A DNA stretch of 64,000 nucleotides from assembly GCA_903813345.2 (NCBI GenBank), contig CAIIXF020000009.1, positions 37,439,759-37,503,758 of the forward strand. The letters run 5' to 3'. Under the pieces are notes generated by a model, which saw only the letters and a program-made list of their open reading frames with translations, searched no databases and was not told the DNA's origin. Made by a program: the position numbers and the translations under genes. This DNA is from Owenia fusiformis. Taxonomy: Eukaryota; Annelida; Polychaeta; Sabellida; Oweniidae. Each line of letters starts with the position of its first letter. The stretch's first letter is position 1. This document shows positions 37,531 to 49,774 of this stretch, piece after piece.

Positions 37531-37862
37531 ACCGTAATGACCCTTGAAAGCAAGTCGCCACTACATTCTTGGCTGTAGTGGCTAGCCCCTTTAGCTATAA
37601 AGCTGTGGAGAATCAGTCTTGTGAGTCCAAGGTCCTGGGCCCGGGGTCCTGGGTTTGGTTCCTGCATGGGGCATATGATCTCCGACTCCAACCCCCCCCA
37701 CATAGTACTAATGTACACAGTAAATGAAAATTTATTTTCTTAGGGCTAATTGAATATGATGAATTGAATCATTTGTGGTGTTTGAACATATTTGCCATAT
37801 GTGAATTCTTTTAGTCAGATTGATTTCGTTTTTCAAAATATTTTGTGAGTTTGAAATTTAGT

Positions 37863-37877
37863 GAAGCCGCCATTTTT
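37863..37877 (+). promoter_or_regulatory. YY1-type GCCGCCATTTTT element before CPSF4
   Basis: AAGCCGCCATTTTT is the YY1 consensus in the orientation often seen just downstream of start sites of housekeeping genes. It lies about 65 bp upstream of the CPSF4 start codon. The same hexamer core occurs in the pearl-like repeats, so chance or repeat origin is possible. Confidence 0.45.
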
Positions 37878-37938
37878 AATTTCAGAACGTGGATTCAATT
37901 TTTTGAGTACATTTGCTCGATTTACAACCAAATCAAAG

Positions 37939-40900
37939 ATGCAGGCGATTGTTGCTGATGTCGGAAACATTAAGTTTGATATCGAGATTGCTTTGGAACA
38001 GCAACTCGGTGTTCAACCTCTACCGTTTCCTGGAATGGACAGTAAGTTCAAATGTTCCCAAAAAATAAATCGAAAAAATCATTCCCTAATCTAACAGATG
38101 CAGAATCTAACAGATGCAGGCCGTCTTACACCAGGAAGTTGTATTAAGTCCTTTTTGGGCCTTAACGTAGCCTTTTGCCCTTCCCCACTCTCGGAACAGA
38201 TGTATCCCTCAAGGGGAATTCATCTGTTCTCAGAGTGGAGGAAGGACAAAAAGCTCTTTTTGGCCCAAAAATGACTTGATACAACTTCCTCTGCATCCAA
38301 CTGTCCCTCAATTTGCCTATTTATCACGAATTTGCTGAGGATATTGAAGTCACTCCCGTTTATTTGCGTGACAGAACATGTCACTCAAATAGGCATTTTT
38401 TCTGATTATTGTCAAGCAAAAATATCTCAGAAGAACATCAAAAAAACCAACGCTGAAAAACGAATTCTGAAAAAATTAACCAGTTCGTCCCCTGAATTGT
38501 GCACATGTCACTCATTGCCTTCGTTTTTCTTGTTCCTGTTGAACAGGGGATAGAAGCGCGTCCAGTATTTTCATCTGGAAATACTGTATGCAGACTTCCA
38601 TTTTTGATCCAGAGAGAGGTAGGTGTAATTTTACTCGGTAGCGTGTGATCCCAGCGGGGTTGACAGGTTGTGCGCATTCAGGATTTAAACCAATCTGATT
38701 ATTTTATATATTTGCTCAAGCGATTTTATTTACTCCTTAGCTCACTCATTCACTCCAATTGATGGAGAATGCGGTAACTCAACTTAACTGAGGTAACTCA
38801 GTAATTGAAATTTGAACTCAAATTCTTGAGAAATGTATCATTCATACTCTAAAATGAAGATGCATTCAATGAAATACAGGTGTTCTGGGTCATAACAGCC
38901 TCTGTGCTTAACTTAACCTTATGGTGTACAATTGAACATGTCAACATTGGTGGTCAATATATCGCTTTCTTTTGCAACTCCTAGAATAATTCATCCTTCG
39001 TTTTTTTCCCGCACTGCGATTTACTGCCAATATTTTGCATCTATTGCACAATGAATCCATGGACTGACATATCCTTTCAACCATGGCAACATTAGAGTAA
39101 CAATTCCAACAGTCTCGACATTTGCACATTAAAAATGAAAAAATATTACTAATGGGATGAGATCAAACAACTTTGACATATTATTTACCCTACCTATTTT
39201 GTAATCTAACAATCACATGTCTGGTGGACTGGAAGTTTACCATCGGTCTACCGAGAAAAATCTCAAAATAAAACTCCTTAGAACTTTTACGATTCTCAGT
39301 CTAAACATGGCTTTTAAAGGTTCAAACATCGACTTTGAATGGACCTTCATTAATATTTTGAAAATAGTGTGCCTTTTACTGTTTCACTGTTACTAGCTGT
39401 ATTTGTACAGTGGTATGTTACATAAATGAATTGCTCTAATTAGCTCTTTAGCATTTTCTACACTATAATATTGTTGTCTTTGTTTCAGAGGCTGGTATGG
39501 CCATATGTGATTTCCACATCAGAAGCATGTGTAACAAGGCTGCAGCCTGCCCTTTCAGACACGTATCAGGAGACCGTGCCATTGTCTGCAAACATTGGTT
39601 GAGGGGCCTCTGTAAGAAGGGAGATGATTGTGAATTTCTACACGAGTATGATATGTCTAAAATGCCTGAGTGTTTCTTCTTTTCAAAATATGGTAAGCCA
39701 AAATAAAGTCTTAGACTATAATGTAAATCCAGACAGATGTCACATGAGAAAGTTCAATCAATTCAAAACAAAAAAGTTGAATTGAATGAATCTTGATGAG
39801 CCATTCAAATCTCTGCACCAATATTATCCAATATAGTATCTTTGATACTCTCTGCTAAATGATTCTGTCGTTGCTGTGTTATACAGGTTCCTGCAGTAAC
39901 AAGGAGTGTCCATTCCTTCATATAGACCCAGATGCCAAGAAGAAAGATTGTCCTTGGTATGACAGAGGTTTCTGTAGACACGGTAAGGCAGACACTCGGA
40001 TATATTTTGTCCTAGTTGTATTTGTTCTTAATTTGGCAACCACTGTTAATGTTGTGAATTCAGTAGAAATTAAATTTTTTGTTCTTTATTTCTGTAATAC
40101 TAAAACAGGTATCGATTAGATAGTCGTCAGGTGAACAAAACCGAATTAGTAAATGTCAAATTCAAATAAAAGATGAATATTGAGGTTCATTCCTAACAGG
40201 AGGTAATCCATAACTATTTTCTGTTTTAGGCCCAAAATGTAAAAATCGCCATGTGAGACGAATATTATGTGAAGCCTACCTCTGCGGCTTTTGTCTGGAG
40301 GGAAGTAATTGTAAATTTGCTCAGTAAGTACATTGAACGTTATAACTTTCTTGTTGAGAACAAAATATATTTACCCAAAATGGCAAAAATATTTAAAGTA
40401 AATTCTGAAGACAACCATTATCTGAAGTAATCTTAAGATTCATGCATCACACAGGATTATCAATGCTGCAATTTTTTGAATGTTATGAAACATTGTTGAA
40501 ACATTCAAAAGCTTATGTTATTAACAATTAGTTTATCTAATGCCACATGCAACAATGACAAATATGTCGTACATGTACTTTAAAACCTTTATTATTTATT
40601 GTATTAAATTTTGGTTTATAGTGCTAGCTTTGACATCCCAATGGCTGATATAACCAATGATAAAAACAAACTGGCTGCAGTGGTGTGCCATAATTGTGGA
40701 GTGAGTGGACATAAAGCCATACACTGCCCAGCACCAGATAAACGTGCAGTAAGTAAAATAATGGTATTTTTTAATACAATATTACAAGATAATTCATGGC
40801 AACAAAATATTCACTGGAAAAATACAAAAGGAAACTTATTTAATAAAATAAAGCAATCAAATTTAAAACAATGACACGTCCCCATTGCAGATTAGGAATA

Positions 40901-42248
40901 TGTCTATGTCTGTATTATAATTAATAAAATGTTTGCTTTAACAATCCATTGTGGGTGATATTTGTATGAAGACATTGTTAATCTTAATCCTAATGTATTA
41001 AATGTTCTGTTTTTAGGCCGGTGCAATATCAACAAAGATTCCTGGCATGCCAACTCATAACAACACACCAGATCATGTAAGTTATAGAATAGAAATAAAT
41101 TCTTGTATTGTAATGGTCTAGTTTATGGCAGCAGTTGGTGTTTGGTGTTCAGTATCTGTAACAAATGGCAGGTGGTGACATTTTCCGTGTTTGTGCCTGT
41201 GCATTGTATGTAGAAATTTACTTCACATTATCACTTAACAAACACTCAGCATAATCTGATATAATTGTCCAATAAAGAGTATAATATAAGAAAAATCGTT
41301 GCATATGAAGTGATCAAGATTTCTTGATAGTGCCAACTATTATATTTGAAATGACAGATTTTAAAACAATTTGGCAATATCAGTTACGTTAATGGCGACT
41401 TGCATTGCCATCCCTGACTAGCAATTTTTAGCTCAGATAGTGATATTGAAAAATCATGAATTGATAAAATAGTTCATCTTTACTCTTTCCATTATTAGTA
41501 TACTATTAACAGTAAAAGCTGTCTTTAGTGGAACATCTCAGTTGTGGAACATTTTTAGTGGTACCAAGGGTGTTCTTCTTGGTTTACGTTCACATATAAT
41601 ATGTTTGTATTTTATTGCAGAATTCCACATTTACACCAGGTGGTGGGATGCCTCCTGGAAAACGAGAGTTTATCAAAAGAAATTTAGATGAAGTTACCTG
41701 TTTTAAAGTAAGTAAATCAAGCATGTAAACATTGATATGCAAAAATATTGTTCATTCCCAATCTTAAAAAACAATCAATGTACTGATTTGTGTATCAAGC
41801 TCCTTCAAAAAATATTTAGTGCACTGTACTTGGTCAGCACTATTAACAAAGTACTGTTTTGGTGATGAACACTGGGATGGATTAATAGTTCTATATACTG
41901 TATCAAAGCTCACTAGGATATTTGAATTTGGTAAATGTGATGATTCTTTTAGTATTGATATAGAGCTTTACCCTTGAACATTTCATTGGATCTAATGAAA
42001 AACTGTTAAGGCCACTATGAACATTTCATTGGATCTAATGATAACCTTAATAAGGCCACTATGTTTTAAACTGTAAAAGGTAACCAACGAAATAAGACCT
42101 TTGACTTCTCTCACCTAATACATACAATGTATTAATGTTTTATGTTTATTTTCAGTGTGGTGAAAAGGGACATTATGCCAATAAATGCCCACGTGGCAGT
42201 TTAGCTTTTCTACATATGACTGGAACAGGAGTAGCCCAGCCAACGTAG
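37939..42248 (+). CDS. CPSF4: Cleavage and polyadenylation specificity factor subunit 4 (CPSF30)
   Basis: Eight exons: 37939-38041, 39489-39692, 39887-39982, 40230-40323, 40622-40748, 41017-41076, 41621-41707, 42156-42248. All phases join, giving 287 residues. The N-terminus MQAIVADVGNIKFDIEIALE and EQQLGVQPLPFPGMD matches the family's conserved start. Five CCCH zinc fingers follow (for example CDFHIRSMCNKAAACPFRH and CKHWLRGLCKKGDDCEFLH); fingers 2 and 3 are the ones known to read the AAUAAA signal. Then come two CCHC zinc knuckles, CHNCGVSGHKAIHC and CFKCGEKGHYANKC. Vertebrate CPSF4 usually has one knuckle, whereas Drosophila Clipper has two. The protein acts in the nucleus within the polyadenylation-signal recognition module. 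The stop is TAG at 42246-42248. The gene appears intact. Confidence 0.95.
38113..38298. mobile_element. Fold-back element in CPSF4 intron 1
   Basis: The arms (around AGGAAGTTGTATTAAGTCC and its complement near 38272-38290) pair over about 80 bp with some mismatches. The loop is TATCCCTCAAGGGGAATT. There is no coding content. Confidence 0.75.
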
Positions 42249-42667
42249 TATCTGCACTTGGCTCAATGTGATATAATAATATGGAAAAAGAGGCTAATAC
42301 AATGTACATGTAAAGCAATGGTGTACCTGAACCAAATGTGTTGCAATTCCTGTAATATATACACTTCTGAGCTATATATTATGTTATAATGTTTGGAGAT
42401 TCGAGAGTTGTGTCTGTTATGGACTGACTGAGTTTTATTACATGGAGGTTGACGCAATGCTATATCTGAGTTAAATCTTATATGGGCCACATTGTGTCAG
42501 TTATCGACTAACTGGGCCTGAGTCATACGTATATAACAACATGGAGGTAGAGTCCAACACAAGATACACGGCTCCTGTATTAGCAGACCTTGTCCTGTTC
42601 ACAATGTTCATTATGTAATAACAGGAAAGAGACAGAAAAGCTTATAAGAGGCTGCGTTTCTTGTCAA

Positions 42668-42840
42668 TACTGTACTTCTACTTAGTTTGGCGGACTTGTA
42701 GTATTGAAATGTATATACCATACAAATTTATGATTGAAATTCGAAATATTGAATTTGGTGGCTACTCAATTTGGCAGACTTTTACAATTTGGCAGATACA
42801 CCAAATCAAAAAGGCCGCCAAATTAAGTAGAAGTACAGTA
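42668..42840. mobile_element. 173-bp MITE in the CPSF4 3' UTR
   Basis: It starts TACTGTACTTCTACTTAG and ends with the inverted form CTAAGT-like AAGTAGAAGTACAGTA. Inner GGCCGCCAAATTAAG and AATTTGGC motifs relate it to the 342-bp element at 28668-29009. It lies between the CPSF4 stop and the poly(A) signal at 42949, so it is probably transcribed as part of the mRNA. Confidence 0.75.
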
Positions 42841-42948
42841 TATAATTGAGATATTACCAGATTGTTCAAGTTAATGCCTGAAGTCTACTGTGAATCTTAC
42901 AATGTACTACAATTTCAGTAGTATTGTTTGTAGAAGATTTTTTTAATG

Positions 42949-42954
42949 AATAAA
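42949..42954 (+). terminator. Probable CPSF4 poly(A) signal
   Basis: AATAAA about 700 bp after the stop codon, followed by a T-rich stretch. I saw no earlier AATAAA between 42249 and here, so this is the likely mRNA end signal. Confidence 0.5.
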
Positions 42955-43132
42955 ATATATGTTTTTAATAACACAATCTTATGTAAGTCGGATCATTCAG
43001 GGGGAAGCGTTATAAATAAGCAAATGCTAGTTAGTGAATAGGTCTCAAATGGCAACATGGAAAGACCCCCAACCGAAAATTAAAACAATTCCCAGACATT
43101 CTTAAACATATTCTTCAGGTTGGATTATTAAA

Positions 43133-43463
43133 TCACAAAACTATTTTTTTCTTTTCACAACCTTTATTTTACTAAACAGGACTTTTCGGATCCTGTCTGG
43201 ATCCTTTTTCAACTGTTTTAAAAACTGAAGTGAAGCGCTACAAAACAATTAAATAAAAACAATATTACGTCATATTAATTCACCAAAAATTCATTCCAAA
43301 TTCCAGCCAATTTATAGTTCCCTTGATCCCTATTCATATTATTATCGTTCTTCTTAATATAAATAGATTCTTTAATCCGTCTTTCAAGTCTCTTATTGAC
43401 AGGATCCGAAACGTCCTGTTTAGTAAAATAAAGGTTGTGAAAAGAAGAAAAAAGTAGTTATGT
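43133..43463. mobile_element. TIR element with about 65-bp inverted ends
   Basis: The left arm contains CAACCTTTATTTTACTAAAC and AGGACTTTTCGGATCCTGTC; the right arm (43398-43444) is its near-perfect inverted copy, and similarity continues outward to about 43133 and 43463. The roughly 200-bp interior has no coding frame. Confidence 0.78.
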
Positions 43464-43735
43464 GAATTACCAGACAGTATTGTATTATTATGTCAGTATC
43501 TTCCAGCAGGTGTATTATTTATATACATTCACTATCCTAGAAAAATAAAATTATGATTAAGTTAATAGGCTCTTGTACTGAAGGGGCAATCATCCCTTTT
43601 GTTTCAAAACCCATCATTCTGAACTAGTCTCCTTCAGTGTGACCTGAGTGTCTTCTAAGAAAAGAGACAGAATTTCAACAAGTTGGCTTTGTTTTGAATT
43701 GTTCACCCCAATAATTAGATATACAATTGATTGCA

Positions 43736-43905
43736 ACGTTAATTAATCATGGGGAGTGTTTGTGAAAGTTCAAAACAGGAACTGCAATGTCAATTAATTA
43801 TGGGGAGAGTTTGTGAAAATTCAAAACAGGAAATTGATTCTTTTTGACATGTTGTATCCTAATGAAAATGAGCGCTTTTTCCTGCTGTTTTAACAGGTTT
43901 TTTTT
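43736..43905. repeat. Dispersed repeat with internal 50-bp duplication
   Basis: GCAACGTTAATTAATCATGG and the following AGTTTGTGAAA...CAAAACAGGAA stretch occur twice in tandem (43736 and about 43786). A third, diverged copy with the same downstream sequence lies at 47585-47715, inside the presumed sulfotransferase intron. Confidence 0.65.
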
Positions 43906-44277
43906 TATAAGCCATACCGATGTAAAAGATGCTATTGTAGTTTTTAGTCAGAATAAGATCTAATAAATTATATTACAAGATGAAATGTATCTTTTTGACA
44001 CACCTTGTAAAATAGTTCATTTCTGATTTAAAGATGTCACTGCTGCTTTAACATATAGTATCGCTATTTATTTGATTTGTTTTTTTTCCATAAAGATGGC
44101 AGTAGTAAACATATGCACCAATAACAGACTACAAGTTTTATTTCATTTCATCTTTTCTTGTCACCTGTATTATACATAGACCTCCATGATTTCTGACAAC
44201 GGTTTCTTCATACTTAGCAAACAAATTAACTCTAAACTTATTGTTCTTTCTCAGAAGTTTTAAATTCGTGTTTATAT

Positions 44278-44755
44278 ATGAACGGCATAGACAAGATAGA
44301 ATCATCCCACTTCTTTACCCCAAGCCACACCAGCACAAGAGGCCACAGCCAGAAATTCTTTAAAGGTCGATGTAATCTGGCCCTACGACAAGGGTCCTTC
44401 AGTCAGCGCATAGTAGACGACTGGAACAACCTCCCAGAAAATGCTGTATCTGCCCTGACGCTAGATGATTTTAAAGCAAAGGTCGACTCCCACTACCACC
44501 CAGACATGTAGAAGACAGACCTAGGATGACCAGTTTACACTACACTAGATTCTGTCCATGTTTTGATTCACATTTGATACAACCCGTCACTTTTAAAAAT
44601 AATCAACACAATTAACTGTCTTTGGGAAATAAAATACCAAAGAAATTAAAACTGTCAATAAATATGTCATGTAACAAACAAATGATCAGAAGGGAGGATA
44701 ACACAGGATTACACCTCACCCTCCTAAATATGATGATGATGATGATGATGATGAT
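44278..44755 (+). mobile_element. 3' end of a LINE (reverse transcriptase C-terminal tail)
   Basis: The 77-residue frame at 44278-44511 ends with LALRQGSFSQRIVDDWNNLP followed by a DFKAKVD stretch. This is the tail seen at the end of CR1/L2/Jockey-type LINE reverse transcriptases (R-G-H...F..RVV..WN.LP). The catalytic domain is absent, so it is a 5'-truncated copy. A 3' tail of (GAT)n microsatellite follows at 44731-44755, where such elements often end. Confidence 0.7.
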
Positions 44756-45054
44756 ATCATCTGGTTGACTCCCAGTGGCTCCCAGTATTTAAAAAATAAT
44801 GATTTAAATTCATCCATGTGATACTCATGGAGGTCATGGACTGGTTTGATGATAAAATACTACTGCACTCACTTGAAAACAATTTTAGAAAAATAATTTC
44901 AGAGATAATCAAAAATCACGGACTTCTAAAATTACCTTTGAATAGGTAAAAACTGTTGCTGGAATAGCCTTATTTTGTGTATTCATTTAGGTAATTAGTG
45001 GTAGTGGTCAGTGAGCAGCTAGCGGTTAAGGCACGTGCTGCTATATACATAAAG

Positions 45055-45102
45055 TCAACAGCCAATAGAAACGCGCCAAAGTCAATTAAGAAAGTCACGT
45101 GA
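45055..45102 (+). promoter_or_regulatory. Possible promoter motifs of the sulfotransferase gene
   Basis: AGCCAATAG (CCAAT box) at about 45059 and TCACGTGA (palindromic E-box, USF/MYC type) at 45095-45102 lie about 230-270 bp before the chosen start codon. Support is from motifs and position only. Confidence 0.35.
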
Positions 45103-45324
45103 CTAAAACTTTTATCCAATACAATTCGAGCAACAATATTCTTCATCAGTTCACTCGTAGTAGTTATGAATACACATGGAAGATATTCTGTCGTGATTTT
45201 CTGACATTTCCTCGCTTTTCTGGATTATTTCTGCCGTTTGGCTGTACAACGACCAATGGGATAGGATACTCAATGGCTGTTACGGATATATACCTGCTTA
45301 GACTGTCTAAACTAAGCGAAACCA

Positions 45325-46064
45325 ATGGTGGATTACAAAATCGAACTGACTCAAGTTTACACAAAATTTCCCGAGGAGGAGCAATCAATGGATGTCTACC
45401 GTTTTTGTCGATTTCGACGTAAAACTTTGTTATTGATAATGTTAGTCTGTGGAATGATGTGTTTTACCTTATATACTATTTGCTTTGCCTGCTGTGTGCT
45501 CGGCAGTCCCCTCAATGGGGCAAGGGGGGTGCAAGATAACCCCAATCTGAGGGTGAATGTAATGATAAACAATCAAGATGAAGCTTATGCTGACTATATG
45601 GACCCTTCACCAAGACAAGATGCACAATATGTACCACAAGGGAACATTCGTGCCCATATGAATTATAGAAAAAATATTGACAAGTTACGGACAAAAAATG
45701 ATTATAATAGTGACAATGTCATTGTCCGACATCGTAAACCTCAAGATCTAGAGGAGTATTCTAACAATTACATTGTTGACGATGAAGAATCGGAAAGTGA
45801 CAATTCTCACCACGAATACGATTCAGAATTTACAGCAGATAGATTAGACACTGCTCATATTAAAAGTACAAGAAACTCAGGAATTGTAAGAGTTCATCAA
45901 CATGGGGGACAGAAAAAATTACCAACTGCACTCATAATTGGTGTTAAAAAAGGGGGCACGAGGGCATTATTGGAGTTCCTTCGAGTCCACCCTGATATTC
46001 GAGCACCAGGCCCAGAGCCTCATTTCTTTGATCGTCACTACGAGAAAGGAATAGAGTGGTACAG
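45325..46064 (+). CDS. Heparan sulfate glucosamine 3-O-sulfotransferase, first exon only
   Basis: The enzyme transfers sulfate from PAPS to the 3-OH of glucosamine in heparan sulfate, in the Golgi lumen. The exon opens with a short cytosolic tail, then a membrane anchor at about residues 34-57 ([20 protein letters not shown]), so it is type II. A 120-residue Asp/Asn-rich stem follows, then the start of the sulfotransferase domain: [20 protein letters not shown] holds the PAPS 5'-phosphate loop (GVKKGGTRA), and HFFD and GIEWYR are family hallmarks. The donor GTATGT is at 46065. In this family the remaining catalytic domain is often one large exon; none is visible to 53476, so it probably lies in the 500-N gap. 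ATG 45325 is the first in frame; ATG 45388 is an alternative. Confidence 0.88.
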
Positions 46065-48500
46065 GTATGTATTATCATTCATTATCTCAATCACTTTCTT
46101 CAATATTCTAAGACAACACAATTACACACACATTCAACAAACTTATCTTCCAAAGTTGAATTTTTATCACGGATTAACGGTGCATTAAGCCAATATTGGG
46201 GTTTATCTGATTATTCATCCTGTTCACACCATAGGATATCTAGTTATGACATCACAGCTAATTTTATATTAGATAAATTTGTTTCATTAGTGAGGGTATA
46301 AGTCATTATTATCCTAACTAGTTGCTTAAATGATTCCCTAAATTTTTCCTCAAAATTATTTAAACATTTTCTTTCTCCACTAAGTCCCAAACAGTAGATG
46401 TTAATAATTTATTTCAATATGATTTTCATAAAAAAAAGTCAATAATATGTTTAAAATATTCTGGCCATTCATATTTTAAAGATAAAGGTCTCAATAGATA
46501 GTTATTATAAAATATGACATAAGTTGCACAAATAAAATATAACAAGTTAAAGATAATTGACATTCAACATACACAAACACAGGTGTGTTAAATTGAAGGC
46601 TATTTTCATGATTATAATAATGCCCATGTATGATACAATCTAACATATACATATAACATGTTTAACATTTTTTCCTCAATTGTTTCTGTCCCTTAGGCCT
46701 TAAAAAACACTGCATCAAAAATGCTACCAAAATCACATAACCTTTAATGGGAATTAAAATATGTTTTTGATCATGCAAAAAGGACATCATGTGTTTATTC
46801 TATTACACTAATATTGATATTAGAATGTTGATAAGATGCTAGTCGCTGTTACAGGGCATCAGATTACTGTATATAATCCATACAGTGCTAATAATTAGAT
46901 TTATAGTACTTTATTTCTCATCGGTCTTACAGTATGAAACATTGATTTTCTCAAGCGTGTTTCATTTTGTAAAAATTAAATTACACTAGCTTTTATCTCT
47001 CATTTCATGATATGCAGGCAACACGAAGAAAAGGAATAATACATTTTTGGTAGCACAGACAGTGTTGTATTGTGTTCAAAACTATATACCATTTTAAAGT
47101 ATCATGTTCAACTTGCTGTACTTAATATATTAAAAACTGACTATGACATGAAGTCAGATAAAATACTTTTACTCTATATAAAATTTCGGGAAAATTAATA
47201 TATTTACACCAGCAAATTGTACCAGTTTCTTTTGCATGATCATTTCAGTTTCAAGTAATTTCCATATAATTAGTGAAATCATGGTATTCAGTGTCAGGTC
47301 TTGGCCAGCTAGACGCCAAGTTTACATGTTGATAGGGCAGGGGGTAGACAAAAATGAACAAAGGTTACAGAGACCTTCTTAATAATAGCTTTCAAAATTT
47401 GATTTTCGTCTTTGTCACCATAAAATTGAGTTTCCATGATTTTATTTCGCTTGTGAATTAAGTTCATATTTCTAGTAGGCCTAGATAAAACATTTTGTTT
47501 TTAAACAGGATATGGTAGTTGTTATAGGGAAAATGAAGTAAGAAAATTGTTTTCCTGGTCATCATAGTAATTAGATCCTATAACTGACAACGTCGTTAAT
47601 TTAACTCCATGGGTGTTTGTAACAGTTCAACCCAGGAAATTGTTTCCTATTGGCATGGTTATATCCTCAAGAAAATTACCCCCTCTCCAAGTGTTTTTAA
47701 CAGTTCTGTTGAAATTAGCGACACCAATGTTTATGTAAAAAGGATCAGAAATGTGAAAGTTTATTTAGAATGTTTTAGAAAGAGAGTTTTCATAGTGGTA
47801 CTAAATAGTTAAAATGTTATTCCACATTTGTAAAGATCAACATGTGCAAATGACCAATGTTATCATAAGCTTGTGACAAGTTTTCTTAAAGATTAGAGAC
47901 TTTTACTCTAATCTAAAAGTTTGAACAGAGATAGGGAGATTTGTTAAGGATACACAGGATCAATTTGTTAATCTTTAGCTTAAATAGTTCCAAAACTTAA
48001 GACTTGCAAAGTCTGAAATATATTAAATTAATTAATATAGATTAATGAATTTTAAATGTTTATTTCTGTCAATGCTGGCCCCACATGCAGTTTACATTGT
48101 TGAAAAAATTATTAATTTTATAAATTCAATATTTTCTTTTCTTGAACTGATTTTCTGGAACCATTTACATCATATATTCGTCATACATATTATATTATGC
48201 TTAATTACATTTATATGATGCATAATATGCACATTTAATTTAATCAAAATCTGATCATTTTTACATAAATGGTTCTTCAATCAGGAATGCATTGTATTGA
48301 GTATATATAATGAGGCCCATTTCCTTGTACTAATTACAGCTCGTATCTTGTTCTCAATGTAGATCAGGAGATACTTTAAGGAATAGGAGATCCTTTGTCC
48401 AAGTTAGGAAGTATGACAGAGAGAGAGGAAACGGCCAATTATTATAAATATACCATCATCCATCACCCACTGAATATTAATATTTTTATACACATATATT
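46065..48500 (+). other. Presumed sulfotransferase intron
   Basis: AT-rich with no further sulfotransferase exon. It contains the dispersed repeat copy at 47585-47715. Nothing else is supported. Confidence 0.5.
47585..47715. repeat. Diverged copy of the 43736 repeat
   Basis: It shares the GTTTGTAACAGTTCAAC...CAGGAAATTG order and then the TATCCTCAAGAAAAT and TTTTAACAG blocks with 43786-43900. The two copies flank the sulfotransferase first exon in the same orientation. Confidence 0.55.
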
Positions 48501-49000
48501 NNNNNNNNNNNNNNNNNNNNNNNNNNNNNNNNNNNNNNNNNNNNNNNNNNNNNNNNNNNNNNNNNNNNNNNNNNNNNNNNNNNNNNNNNNNNNNNNNNNN
48601 NNNNNNNNNNNNNNNNNNNNNNNNNNNNNNNNNNNNNNNNNNNNNNNNNNNNNNNNNNNNNNNNNNNNNNNNNNNNNNNNNNNNNNNNNNNNNNNNNNNN
48701 NNNNNNNNNNNNNNNNNNNNNNNNNNNNNNNNNNNNNNNNNNNNNNNNNNNNNNNNNNNNNNNNNNNNNNNNNNNNNNNNNNNNNNNNNNNNNNNNNNNN
48801 NNNNNNNNNNNNNNNNNNNNNNNNNNNNNNNNNNNNNNNNNNNNNNNNNNNNNNNNNNNNNNNNNNNNNNNNNNNNNNNNNNNNNNNNNNNNNNNNNNNN
48901 NNNNNNNNNNNNNNNNNNNNNNNNNNNNNNNNNNNNNNNNNNNNNNNNNNNNNNNNNNNNNNNNNNNNNNNNNNNNNNNNNNNNNNNNNNNNNNNNNNNN
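48501..49000. other. Assembly gap, exactly 500 N
   Basis: A round 500-base run of N is usually a scaffolding placeholder, not a measured length. Two gene models (sulfotransferase from the left, a signal-peptide exon from the right) point into it. Frames translated across it are meaningless. Confidence 0.98.
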
Positions 49001-49609
49001 AAGATGACCACGATTCTACACGTCCCCGTACCAGTTCGTATTCGTAGTTAACACATCAAAATACATTTTAATGGCTGCAACTGTTTAATTTCCTATTAAT
49101 GTTATCGGTTTATCTAGTCTCGACGCTGCAGTTAAAAAATACGCAATTACAATGATCCAAATGGCCAAACTACACTGGTGGGACGCAAATTCACTCATTT
49201 GCATGACCTATTGTGCTTTGAACCTTGTTTTTGTTTTGATAAATTATTAAAATTATTCTGTCTGAACGAAAACCATTGTTTAAAAATGATAAATCAAGTT
49301 TTTGATAAAAATTAACTGTATCTTTTCTAAAAATGAGTTGCGCATTCAGCATACAAGTGTAAGCATTAATGCATTCAATATTGCATTTAATGTATTGCAT
49401 GTCTTTATCACATGTTGTGTCTACATGCTGCACAAAGTGAGTACAAATGTATTAAAAACAGTTTTGTTAAAAAAAATATGCAACGATAATGATATGACAT
49501 GGTCCTATCAAAGATCAAATTGTAAAAGTGCCCCGAGAGGAATGCCTTAATTTTGAAAGAATTCGTTTTTAATTAAACAAATATATAAGCATTTTATTTC
49601 CAACCATAC
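49001..49609. other. Sequence right of the gap
   Basis: No exon of either neighbouring gene model is convincing here, and I see nothing else. Confidence 0.4.
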
Positions 49610-49682
49610 CTTGAGTCGTGATTAAAAGCAGCGTCAGGGTCAACGTTAATATCCTTAATAACATCTTCAGTTTTGTTTTCAT
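49610..49682 (-). CDS. Possible first exon of a secreted protein (signal peptide)
   Basis: On the minus strand an ATG at 49682-49680 opens MKTKLKMLLRILTLTLTLLL plus ITTQ: a basic start, a hydrophobic core and then polar residues, the form of a signal peptide. It ends at a donor GTATGG in phase 1, the usual phase for signal-peptide exons. A TATAAA lies about 95 bp upstream. Later exons would lie left of 49610, mostly in the gap. An alternative frame of the same stretch is also open, so the coding call is tentative. Confidence 0.35.
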
Positions 49683-49774
49683 CAGGTCTAGGTGCACGCC
49701 AAACTTCCTCCCCTCTGGCCTATTTCGTCACACGGTTACAAACTACATGTCCAAAGTCTGCAATGCATACTTTC

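Noticed and set aside
37590-37680. tRNA- or SINE-like stretch with GGTTTGGTTCC resembling a B box.
   Set aside because: The B box matches poorly, no cloverleaf or A box could be drawn, and no second copy was seen.
45164-45388. Minus-strand frame overlapping the sulfotransferase start.
   Set aside because: No motif, and it overlaps a well-supported exon on the other strand.
48395-49051. Long open frames crossing the gap.
   Set aside because: They consist of N and have no information.
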